Positions 57,585 through 64,000 of a DNA stretch of 64,000 bases are shown piece after piece. This DNA is from Deltaproteobacteria bacterium (GTDB taxonomy: Bacteria; Myxococcota_A; Polyangia; Polyangiales; Houyiibacteriaceae), in contig JAEPMI010000001.1 of assembly GCA_017644045.1 (NCBI GenBank), positions 240,470 to 304,469 on the forward strand, written 5' to 3'. Numbering within the stretch: position 1 is the stretch's first letter; each line of letters opens with the position of its first letter. The position numbers and the translations under genes were made by a program. The notes under the pieces were generated by a model. It was not told where the DNA came from. It worked only from the letters and a program-made list of their open reading frames with translations, and made no database searches.

Positions 57585-60132
57585 TCTGCGGTGGGCCGCG
57601 CTCGTCGGTGGGCTCTTGCTCGCGAGCGGCTGCTATCGCGCCCACGAGTGTGGGGAGCCGGAGTCGTGCAACTACGACGACGACGACTGCGACTTCCGGA
57701 TCGACGAGGACTTCCTCACCGAGGACGGCATCTACGCGGTCAGCCCCGAGCACTGCGGTGGCTGCGGCGTGAGCTGCGCCGAGGTCTTCCCGACGGCCGC
57801 GGAGACCGCGTGCGAGGTGATCGAAGAGGGCGGCTCGCTGCTCGCCCGGTGCGTGCTCGTGAGCTGTCCCGAGGGATGGCACCGCGCCGGCGATGGGGCG
57901 TGTGCACCGGACGCTCCGGTGCTCTGCCTGCCCTGCAGCGAGGACGCGGACTGCGAGCTCCGGCTCCCGGGCGCGCGCTGCCGCGACACGGTCGGCGCGG
58001 ACGGTGGCGTGAGCCTGCGCTGCCTGCCGCCCTGCGACTCGGAGATCGGCGGATGCCAGCCTGGGTTCGTGTGCAACGCGGATGGGTTGTGCGAGCCGCA
58101 GACCGGGCTCTGCTCGTGCACCGAGGAGACCTTCGGGGCGGAGCTCGCGTGTCTCTTCGAGCGCGACGCAGCCTACTCGTGCGCCGGCGTGCAGGTCTGC
58201 ACCGAGGCGGGGCTCGGCGAGTGCGAGCCCATTCTGGGCGAGGCGTGCAACGACGCTGACGACGACTGCGATGGCGAGGTCGACGAGGACTTCCGTGACG
58301 ACGCGGGTCGTTACGTGGCGCGCCTGCACTGCGGTGGCTGCGCGCAGCCGTGCGTGGAGCCCGGGCCGAACATGATCGCCAGCTGTTTGCCCGCTGGGGC
58401 CGGCGTGACGTGTGAGATCGAGTGCGAAGAGGGCTTCGTCGATGTCGACGGCATCCAGGCGAACGGCTGCGAGTGCGAGCGCTTCGACGGCGAAGGGCCG
58501 CCGCCGGCCGCCGGTGGCGACGCCGACTGCGACGGCGTGCCCGACTCCACCGACGACTTCATCTACGTGACGACGACCGGGAGCAACACCAACCCGGGCA
58601 CGCTCGAGCGACCGATGCGGTCGATTCAGGCGGCGCTGATGCGGGCCGATGCTCAGGGCAAGGACGTGCTCGTGGCGCGCGGCGTGTACGACGGAGTCTT
58701 CGATGTCGTGGGTGGCGTCTCGATCTTCGGTGGCTACCGCCCCGACTTCCGCGATCGCGACCTCGCGCTCTTCCCGGTCGTGGTCGAGCGCCGTGGGGCG
58801 GCCGCGGGCACGCCGGTCATCACCTGCTCGGACGTGACCGAAGAGACGCGCGTCGAGGGCTTCATCGTCCAGGCGACCGATGCGACGCAGCCGGGCGAAG
58901 GCAGCACCGCGGTCTACCTGGACGACTGCGGGCCGATGGTGACGCTGGCATCGCTCGAGATTCGCGCAGGGCGTGGCGCCCCGGGGATTCGCGGCGAGAG
59001 CTCGTCGGACAGGTATGCGCGAGTCACGGGCGGCACCCTCGACGAGATCGACGGTACCGACGGGGCGCGTGGCACGGCCGGGAGCGCGGCGGGGATCTGC
59101 CGGCGCATCTCGGCTGGCGGTGGCGGCAGCGAGCTCTGCCGATTCTCTGGCCAGAACGTCTCGGGAGGTCGCGGCGGTGACGCCGACTGTCCCTCGCTCG
59201 GCTGCTCCAACGGGAGCCCTTGCGGCAACGCCGGCTGCACCGACTTCACGTCGGGTGGGGTCTGCGACATCGACGCTGCGCGCGCGGTGGCCTCGCCGAA
59301 CCCGTCCGCGAGCGACGGCCGAGGGACCGCTCCCGGCGACGCGGGCGACGACACCTACAACGCACCGACCAACCGAGGCGTCTGCAACTTCTGCGACGAC
59401 AACCCGACGCTTCCGCGGACCGGTGTGCGCGGTGGCGACGGTGCCGAGGGCTTCGATGGCACCGCCGGTCGGGGCTGCGCGGCGGGTCCGCGCATCGACG
59501 TGTCCACCGGTCGCCTCGGCGGCGGCGCGGGCGCGAATGGCGGCGACGGGACCGACGGGAGCGGCGGCGGCGGTGGGAGCCCGGGCTCCGGCTACGCAGT
59601 GATCGGCGGCACCAGCGGTAGCTGCGACGACCGCAGCGGCGGCGCGGGTGGCGGCGGAGGCTCCGGTGGCTGCGGCGCGCCCGCGGCGAGCGGGGGCACT
59701 GGCGGCGGCACGAGTGCCGGCATCGTGATCCGGGCGACCGCGGGCGGCGCGGGCCCATCGCTCGAGGACGTGCGCATCGTGACCGCGAGCGGCGGCGAGG
59801 GTGGCCCCGGCGGAAGCGGCTCGGCGGGTGGCGTCGGCGGCGGTGGTGGCCTCGGGGGCTCGACCGCCTTCTGGTGCTCGCGCACCGGTGGCCGCGGCGG
59901 CGATGGGGGCAGGGGCGGCGCGGGCGGTGGGGGCGGCGGCGGCTGCGGCGGCGGCTCCCACGGCATCGTCGTCTTCGATGGCGCCTCGACGACCTATGTG
60001 GACCAGCTCGGCATGGCGACCATCGACCGCGTTGGCGTCGCCGGTCGTGGAGGCCCTGGCGGCTTCAGCCCCGGCAACGCCGGCACCGACGGCTTCGACG
60101 GATCCGGCGAGGCCATCTTCGTGCTCCCCTGA
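57568..60132 (+). CDS. Paralogous lipoprotein, MopE-like/DUF1565-like/Gly-rich
   Basis: An 854-residue paralogue of the preceding gene with the same order: lipobox LASGC, MopE-like segments (YDDDDCDFRIDEDF, DDDCDGEVDEDFRDD), HCGGCGVSC and HCGGCAQPC units, a CLPC-EDADC block, DFIYVTTTGSNTNPGTLERPMRSI at ~330 (beta-helix cap), then a Gly-rich tail from ~500 with GGRGGDGGRGGAGGGGGGG-like runs. A strong Shine-Dalgarno (GGGAGGAG) precedes the ATG. It overlaps the first paralogue by 17 bp, so both come from one mRNA. The pair probably arose by tandem duplication. Confidence 0.8.
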   Translation: MSWFADLRWAALVGGLLLASGCYRAHECGEPESCNYDDDDCDFRIDEDFLTEDGIYAVSPEHCGGCGVSCAEVFPTAAETACEVIEEGGSLLARCVLVSCPEGWHRAGDGACAPDAPVLCLPCSEDADCELRLPGARCRDTVGADGGVSLRCLPPCDSEIGGCQPGFVCNADGLCEPQTGLCSCTEETFGAELACLFERDAAYSCAGVQVCTEAGLGECEPILGEACNDADDDCDGEVDEDFRDDAGRYVARLHCGGCAQPCVEPGPNMIASCLPAGAGVTCEIECEEGFVDVDGIQANGCECERFDGEGPPPAAGGDADCDGVPDSTDDFIYVTTTGSNTNPGTLERPMRSIQAALMRADAQGKDVLVARGVYDGVFDVVGGVSIFGGYRPDFRDRDLALFPVVVERRGAAAGTPVITCSDVTEETRVEGFIVQATDATQPGEGSTAVYLDDCGPMVTLASLEIRAGRGAPGIRGESSSDRYARVTGGTLDEIDGTDGARGTAGSAAGICRRISAGGGGSELCRFSGQNVSGGRGGDADCPSLGCSNGSPCGNAGCTDFTSGGVCDIDAARAVASPNPSASDGRGTAPGDAGDDTYNAPTNRGVCNFCDDNPTLPRTGVRGGDGAEGFDGTAGRGCAAGPRIDVSTGRLGGGAGANGGDGTDGSGGGGGSPGSGYAVIGGTSGSCDDRSGGAGGGGGSGGCGAPAASGGTGGGTSAGIVIRATAGGAGPSLEDVRIVTASGGEGGPGGSGSAGGVGGGGGLGGSTAFWCSRTGGRGGDGGRGGAGGGGGGGCGGGSHGIVVFDGASTTYVDQLGMATIDRVGVAGRGGPGGFSPGNAGTDGFDGSGEAIFVLP

Positions 60133-60191
60133 CCGGTCTTGCGGATCGAGGGCGTCGTTGCGCGACCCGGATGGGCGAGCGAGGCTGAAGC

Positions 60192-60671
60192 GTGCCGGAT
60201 CGCGTGAACCCGAAGTGGCGCTCGGTTCCCCCGGCACCGAGATCGCACATCTCGGTGGGGCGAGCCCTCTACCTGCCGGCGCTGATTCCGGCGGTCGGGT
60301 TCGCGATGCTCTCGCAACCAGTGGCCGGTATGGCCGCGGGCCTGATCGGGGTCTTCGTGGTGCTGGCCGCTTCGAGCAAGCGCCTCGACCCGCTCTGGGT
60401 GCTCACGTGCTCGCTCACGGTCGCGAGCGCCTCGGTGATCGAGGTCCACGATCTCGGCCCCTACGGTCTCGGCACCGCTGGCGGATGCGTCCCACCTCCC
60501 GACTCGCTCGCCTACTTGGCGTCCGAGGGTCCCTACCTCGAGTTGGAGGAAGTCGCGTTCGTGCTCTCGCTTCCGAGACTGGCACTCGGGCTCGTGTTGG
60601 CTCTCCCCGCACTCTTGGCTCCGGTCGTGCGGCGATTCTGGAAGCGGCGACCAGCCTCCGTGGCCGAGTAA
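60192..60671 (+). CDS. Small polytopic membrane protein of unknown function
   Basis: A 159-residue protein, GTG start at 60192. Four hydrophobic segments are visible (ALYLPALIPAVGFAML, AAGLIGVFVVLAAS, LWVLTCSLTVASAS, LALGLVLALPALLAPV). Family not recognised. It ends ~20 bp before the repeat array described next. A separate reading in other frames is not convincing. Confidence 0.55.
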   Translation: MPDRVNPKWRSVPPAPRSHISVGRALYLPALIPAVGFAMLSQPVAGMAAGLIGVFVVLAASSKRLDPLWVLTCSLTVASASVIEVHDLGPYGLGTAGGCVPPPDSLAYLASEGPYLELEEVAFVLSLPRLALGLVLALPALLAPVVRRFWKRRPASVAE

Positions 60672-60690
60672 CCGCAACCGATCGCGGATA

Positions 60691-60884
60691 GGGATCCGAC
60701 CGGATCGCGAAAAGGGATCCGAGACCGCGCGGATCGGGATCCGACCGGACCGCGCGGATCGGGATCCGACCGGACCGCACGGCTCGGGATCCGACCGCGC
60801 GCGGATCGGGATCCGACCGACGCGCGGATCGGGATCCGACCGCGACCGACGCGCGGATCGGTTCGCGCGGATCGGGATCCGACC
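60691..60884. repeat. Left array of eight GGGATCCGACCG-type repeats
   Basis: GGGATCC(GA) starts at 60691, 60714, 60736, 60761, 60786, 60808, 60831 and 60874 (spacing 23, 22, 25, 25, 22, 23, 43). Most copies read CGGATCGGGATCCGACC, in which CGGATC and GATCCG are inverted repeats. The 43-bp interval contains an extra partial unit. The next ~225 bp (60885-61110) hold nothing I can name. Confidence 0.88.
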
Positions 60885-61110
60885 GAGGTTGACGGCCCAC
60901 ACCTAGCTCAGCCTCGTGCCAACGGAGCACGATAGGCCACGCTGGGTCCTCGTTTCAGCCCATCTCGAGCATCACGGTCGGAGCCAACGGCCCGAAGTCG
61001 GGCACCACGCGCGCGCCGACCCCGATTCCGAGCACGCGAGGCGATCGACGGACGCAAGTATGCGCGCCAATGCCTTAGATCAGCGCGCAGGAGACGAAGA
61101 CTCGCCGGCT

Positions 61111-62031
61111 TCAGGGTGGTGGTCGACAGACCACGCCGTGATGAACACGCATCCACCATGTGCCGGCGGGAAAGACCGCCGACCGGTCGCCCGCCGTCCA
61201 CTTGGCGAGCGCTTCGTCGTAGGCAGCGTTGAACGCTCTGCGCACTCTGATCGCACGACGGGCAGCTTCGAGGTCACCGGCAGCAGCGAACGTTGGGTTG
61301 CGCGCCCCGAACTCCTCGACACTCGTCGCTCGCTTGGTGTGGGGCGTACGAAGGACGCGCCGTACGCCAGCGAACTTGCTGCCTTCGGCTTCGAGCTTCC
61401 GCCGAGCCTCTTGCTCGAGTCGATGAACCTCGCGAGCGATCGCTTCTCGCGCCGCTTCGACGCTGCCGTACTCCTCGATGAGTAGATCAGGCATGTCGAT
61501 TGGGAGCTCGGCGACCTCCGGCCAATCCTCGTTGTCTGCGTCGAGGTGATAGTCCGGTCGGGGAGTGCGCACGATGCGAGACCCGATGTCGCTGACCAGA
61601 GTCTTGGCGCCCGGCCAGTCCTTGCTGTACCGGACCGCCCCAGCCTCCGAAGGGTTGGCAATCGCATAGGCCATCTGGGTGACCAGGGCCTCCGCGGTCA
61701 CGGGCTCGTGCTCGCCGGTCGGCGCCTTGTTCAGGACCTCTTCTGGCCAGCCTCTGAAGGCCTTTGTGCATTGAGCAAGCATTCGGTGGAACTCCCTCCG
61801 AAAGTCAGGAAGGAACCCGAAGACATCGGTGACCACGTAGTGGAAGTGGGTCGACATCAAGACCGCGACGTGAACTCGGATGCCGTACTTGTGGGCTGCG
61901 ACCGAGAGGCAGTACCAGAAGATCTGCTTCATGCGCCCCTCGGCATCGGGCGTGAATAGGTAGTGCCGCCGAGTGGTGCGCCTGTCGTTACAGGTGATCC
62001 GCCCCGGAAGGACGATGCGACGTCGGGTCAT
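61111..62031 (-). CDS. Y1/HUH transposase (IS200-like, RAYT-type)
   Basis: A 306-residue protein with ATG start at 62031. The HUH motif is MSTHFHYVV (His62, His64). The tyrosine in VTQMAYAIANPSEAGAV (~122) is in the place of the catalytic Tyr of the NPxxA-type helix of IS200/REP transposases, and RYSKDWPGAKT follows as in the family. A ~180-residue C-terminal extension (many Arg/Glu residues, then FPAGTWWMRVHHGV near the end) is not present in short IS200 TnpA. HUH enzymes cut and rejoin single-stranded DNA at hairpins. Upstream are two hairpins and the right repeat array. Confidence 0.85.
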   Translation of the reverse strand: MTRRRIVLPGRITCNDRRTTRRHYLFTPDAEGRMKQIFWYCLSVAAHKYGIRVHVAVLMSTHFHYVVTDVFGFLPDFRREFHRMLAQCTKAFRGWPEEVLNKAPTGEHEPVTAEALVTQMAYAIANPSEAGAVRYSKDWPGAKTLVSDIGSRIVRTPRPDYHLDADNEDWPEVAELPIDMPDLLIEEYGSVEAAREAIAREVHRLEQEARRKLEAEGSKFAGVRRVLRTPHTKRATSVEEFGARNPTFAAAGDLEAARRAIRVRRAFNAAYDEALAKWTAGDRSAVFPAGTWWMRVHHGVVCRPPP

Positions 62032-62111
62032 GACGAGCGACGTCCTCAAGATCCCTGCCAACCGATCCAGAGGGTGAGGGCCGGGATTTCTTGCTGCTCC
62101 CGCCGGCGGAA

Positions 62112-62131
62112 CCGCCACTTTCATGTGGCGG
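62112..62131. other. Hairpin upstream of the transposase
   Basis: CCGCCAC (62112-62118) pairs perfectly with GTGGCGG (62125-62131) around the loop TTTCAT. It lies 81 bp upstream of the transposase start. IS200/RAYT elements are recognised through hairpins, so this is a candidate recognition structure. Confidence 0.5.
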
Positions 62132-62160
62132 CCGCCACCCCAGGAATTGCAGGGAAAGTC

Positions 62161-62194
62161 GACCGCTCTGTCGAAACCAGACAGAGACGAGGTC
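62161..62194. other. Second hairpin upstream of the transposase
   Basis: CTCTGTC (62166-62172) and GACAGAG (62180-62186) form a perfect 7-bp stem with a 7-nt loop; outer GACC (62161-62164) and GGTC (62191-62194) can close a longer imperfect stem. It abuts the right repeat array (from 62201). Confidence 0.5.
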
Positions 62195-62200
62195 AACCGC

Positions 62201-62268
62201 GGTCGGATCTCGTTGTCGCGGTCCGTTGGCGCGGTCGGATCTCGTTTCGTTGCGCCCGGTCGGATCGC
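62201..62268. repeat. Right array of three GGTCGGATC-type repeats
   Basis: GGTCGGATCTCGTT occurs at 62201-62214 and 62233-62246, and GGTCGGATCGC at 62258-62268. The shared core GGTCGGATC is the reverse complement of GATCCGACC in the left array, so the two arrays face each other across the transposase. Confidence 0.8.
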
Positions 62269-62297
62269 TGCGGACCATCGAGCCAGGCGATGAGCAG

Positions 62298-63101
62298 CTA
62301 CTCGACGTGTTCCAGGAAGCGAACCGCGTTGGCGGCCAGCTCCGGAGTCGCAGCGACGATCACGCGACCGCGGTGAAAGCCTTCCGTGAGCGCTTCGCCG
62401 CGCCAGCCGACCGCCACGCCACCGGCCCCTTCGATGACCGGAACCACCGCGGCGATGTCGTACCAGGAGAGGCTCGCTTCGATGACCAGGTCGAGCTGGC
62501 CCGAGGCCACCAGCGCGAAGCCGTACGCATCCAGACCCTGTCGGCACAATCGGCAGCGATCGGCGACAGTGGCGATCGCCTCGGCCTCGTCGAGCTGCAG
62601 ATACTGCCCCGCGCGCATGTCGGTCACCATCAGCCGAGCCTCCCCCAGAGTCCGCCGCCCCGATGTCCGCACCTCGTCGCTGACGCCTCCACGCTCGTAG
62701 GTGGTCGGACGATCGACGCGCCGAATCCATCGCTCTCGAGTGAACGGCTGCGCGATCGCGCCAGCGACGAGCACCCGTCGGTGCTCCAGGCCGATGAGGG
62801 TGGTCCACACCGGCACGCCGGAGACGAAGGCGCGGGTCCCATCGATGGGGTCGACGACCCACCGCCACGGAGCGGTCCCTTCGACCTCCCCGTGCTCTTC
62901 TCCGAGAAAGCCGTGGTCCGGGAAGGCCGCGAGCGCGGCGTCCCGAATCGCTCGCTCCGCCGCCCGGTCGGCCTCCGTGACCGGGTCGAAGGCGCCCTCC
63001 AGCTTGTTCTCGACCGGCAGGTCCGTTCGGAAACGCCGCAAGGACTCGGCCGCCGCGAGATCGCAGAGCTGGGCGAGAAGGCTGCTCGGGTCATCGCTCA
63101 C
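62298..63101 (-). CDS. hisN: Histidinol-phosphatase-like inositol monophosphatase family protein
   Basis: A 267-residue Mg-dependent phosphatase; GTG start at 63101. The family motifs are GEEHG (~67-71), WVVDPIDGTRAFVSG (catalytic metal ligands Asp84 and Asp87) and SWYDIAAVVPVIEGAGG near 210-225. The RAFVSGVP variant after DGT resembles HisN histidinol-phosphate phosphatases, which act in histidine synthesis. Other members act on inositol-phosphate or fructose-1,6-bisphosphate, so the symbol is tentative. The right repeat array ends 30 bp before its stop. Confidence 0.78.
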   Translation of the reverse strand: MSDDPSSLLAQLCDLAAAESLRRFRTDLPVENKLEGAFDPVTEADRAAERAIRDAALAAFPDHGFLGEEHGEVEGTAPWRWVVDPIDGTRAFVSGVPVWTTLIGLEHRRVLVAGAIAQPFTRERWIRRVDRPTTYERGGVSDEVRTSGRRTLGEARLMVTDMRAGQYLQLDEAEAIATVADRCRLCRQGLDAYGFALVASGQLDLVIEASLSWYDIAAVVPVIEGAGGVAVGWRGEALTEGFHRGRVIVAATPELAANAVRFLEHVE

Positions 63102-63186
63102 CCCTCGGTCCTGGCATCGCCCAGCCGAAGCGCAACCCCGCAGATCTCGGCATCGCCCACGGGCCGATCCGTGGTAGAAGCCCGAG

Positions 63187-63603
63187 GTGGCCGAAGAGAC
63201 CGTAAACAGCGAAGACGGCGTCTGGGTCGTCGTCGAGACCCACAAAGGGGTGGGCGCGGTGTTCAGCTACCGCGGCCTCACCAGCCGCGACGAGCTCGAC
63301 GCCTGGGTCCAGGGCGAGCTCGCCGGGGCCCTGACCTTGCGCTCCGCGTACTGGCTCGATGAGGACAACGGGCGCCTGATGCCCGTCGTCGTCGGCCGTC
63401 ATGGCGAGTTCCGCAACGGAACCGGGACCCTCCACCTCGCCGCCGACACGATCGTGATCGTCATGGAGCTCCGCGCCCCGGACGCCGGAATCCTCGAAGA
63501 GAAGCCCGGCCAGGTCTTCCAGCTCGGAGCCGTTCGCAGCACGCCGAGCCAGCCTCCGTCGCCCCAGACGGAGCGCACGCCGGACGACGACGGCAACGAG
63601 TAG
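63187..63603 (+). CDS. Protein of unknown function
   Basis: A 138-residue soluble protein with GTG start at 63187. The N-terminal ~110 residues are mixed alpha/beta ([39 protein letters not shown]) and the last ~25 are Pro/Thr/Asp-rich. No family recognised. Divergent from hisN (starts 85 bp apart) and 56 bp upstream of purQ, so it may be cotranscribed with it. Confidence 0.55.
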   Translation: MAEETVNSEDGVWVVVETHKGVGAVFSYRGLTSRDELDAWVQGELAGALTLRSAYWLDEDNGRLMPVVVGRHGEFRNGTGTLHLAADTIVIVMELRAPDAGILEEKPGQVFQLGAVRSTPSQPPSPQTERTPDDDGNE

Positions 63604-63659
63604 CGCGGCCGCTCACAGCGCCCTGCCCTGCGCGGCGGGCTTGTGCTAGGACAGCCGCG

Positions 63660-64000
63660 ATGCGGGTCGCGGTCATCCAATTTCCCGGTTCGAATGCGGA
63701 CTGGGACGCGCTTCACGCGGCGAGAGACGTCGCCAAAGCCGACGCGCGGTACGTTTTCCACAAAGAATCCGAGCTCGGCGAGACCGACGCGGTCATCGTG
63801 CCGGGCGGCTTCTCCTTCGGGGACTACCTCCGGCCAGGCGCGATCGCGGGCTACTCGCCGATCGTCCCCGCGCTGAAGCGCTTCGCCGAGCGCGGCGGGC
63901 CCATTCTCGGGATCTGCAACGGCTTCCAGATCCTCGCCGAGATCGGCCTCCTCCCCGGCGCGCTCACCCGCAACGCGCACCTCCGCTTCGAGTGCCGCGA
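63660..64000 (+). CDS. purQ: Phosphoribosylformylglycinamidine synthase subunit PurQ (partial)
   Basis: The gene runs off the window; 113 residues are seen. It is a class I glutamine amidotransferase that supplies ammonia to PurL for FGAM formation in purine synthesis. Visible motifs are [37 protein letters not shown] and the nucleophile elbow [11 protein letters not shown] (Cys86), all typical of PurQ. The distal catalytic His/Glu lie beyond the end. Confidence 0.93.
   Translation, partial: MRVAVIQFPGSNADWDALHAARDVAKADARYVFHKESELGETDAVIVPGGFSFGDYLRPGAIAGYSPIVPALKRFAERGGPILGICNGFQILAEIGLLPGALTRNAHLRFECR

Larger units (their letters stand above)
60691..62268. mobile_element. Candidate REP-associated transposon-like element (RAYT with inverted repeat arrays)
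   Basis: A Y1 (HUH) transposase gene (61111-62031) lies between an eight-copy array of GATCCGA-type repeats (left) and a three-copy array of TCGGATC-type repeats (right), which is the reverse complement orientation. Inverted clusters of short palindromic repeats around a single RAYT gene are the layout known for REP/RAYT units. Borders and activity are inferred. No target-site duplication is claimed because this class does not make one. Confidence 0.6.

Noticed and set aside
57484-60237. A 917-residue open frame on the minus strand
   Set aside because: It is antisense to the second Gly-rich lipoprotein, whose GC-rich codons keep the complement open; its Ala/Arg composition is random-like.
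60691-60884. CRISPR array
   Set aside because: Repeats are 12-18 bp with a 22-25 bp period, so no room for ~30-bp spacers; interval sequences are related to each other, and no cas gene is present.

Overview
The window is very GC-rich, densely coded DNA. The repertoire points to a myxobacterium-like member of the Myxococcota, probably near Sandaracinus/Polyangiales. Supporting signs are many secreted lipoproteins whose lipobox Cys is followed by a Gly/Asp-rich linker (CGDDGG, CGDDDG), MopE-type Asp/Cys repeats, a MYXO-CTERM-type tail, an AgmX-type protein, PEGA-tailed Ser/Thr kinase, and large AAA-ATPase/TPR/winged-helix regulators. No rRNA, tRNA or CRISPR array was seen. The taxonomic call is inference from gene content.

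Layout. 1-5 kb: an AlkA-type glycosylase, a TetR regulator, IF-1 (infA, TTG start, basic N-terminal extension), a phytanoyl-CoA-dioxygenase-like enzyme behind a second TetR regulator with a perfect 18-bp operator, and a two-gene operon of a MoaD/ThiS-like ubiquitin-fold protein and an Asp-box propeller. 5-19 kb: secreted Cys/Asp-rich lipoproteins around a 5-formyl-THF cyclo-ligase-like gene, then kbl-tdh (threonine to glycine plus acetyl-CoA) and two more lipoproteins. 19-30 kb: a membrane protein, a frameshifted alpha/beta hydrolase, a small decayed gene, a LysM/M15-type cell-wall enzyme, a biotinyl carrier protein, a CPBP protease, an MshEN-receiver-TPR protein, a zinc-ribbon/GYF/AgmX protein and a type III export protein of the SctS/FliQ family.

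30-45 kb: a coupled carbohydrate-active pair (lyase-like protein plus beta-helix with MYXO-CTERM), a PEGA Ser/Thr kinase divergent from a TPR membrane protein, and two large STAND-type ATPase/winged-helix regulators flanking a surface propeller/cytochrome c lipoprotein. 45-54 kb: a large propeller-like lipoprotein, SctT/FliR, hpt plus a TPR protein, a TonB-dependent receptor that carries its own TonB C-terminal domain, and rimJ. 55-60 kb: two tandem paralogous lipoproteins with MopE-like Cys motifs, a DUF1565-like beta-helix segment and long Gly-rich tails.

60.7-62.3 kb is the most distinctive part: an HUH/Y1 (IS200/RAYT-like) transposase bracketed by two arrays of short repeats in opposite orientation (eight GATCCGA-type copies on one side, three TCGGATC-type copies on the other), with two hairpins between gene and right array. 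The window ends with hisN-like, a small unknown protein and the start of purQ.
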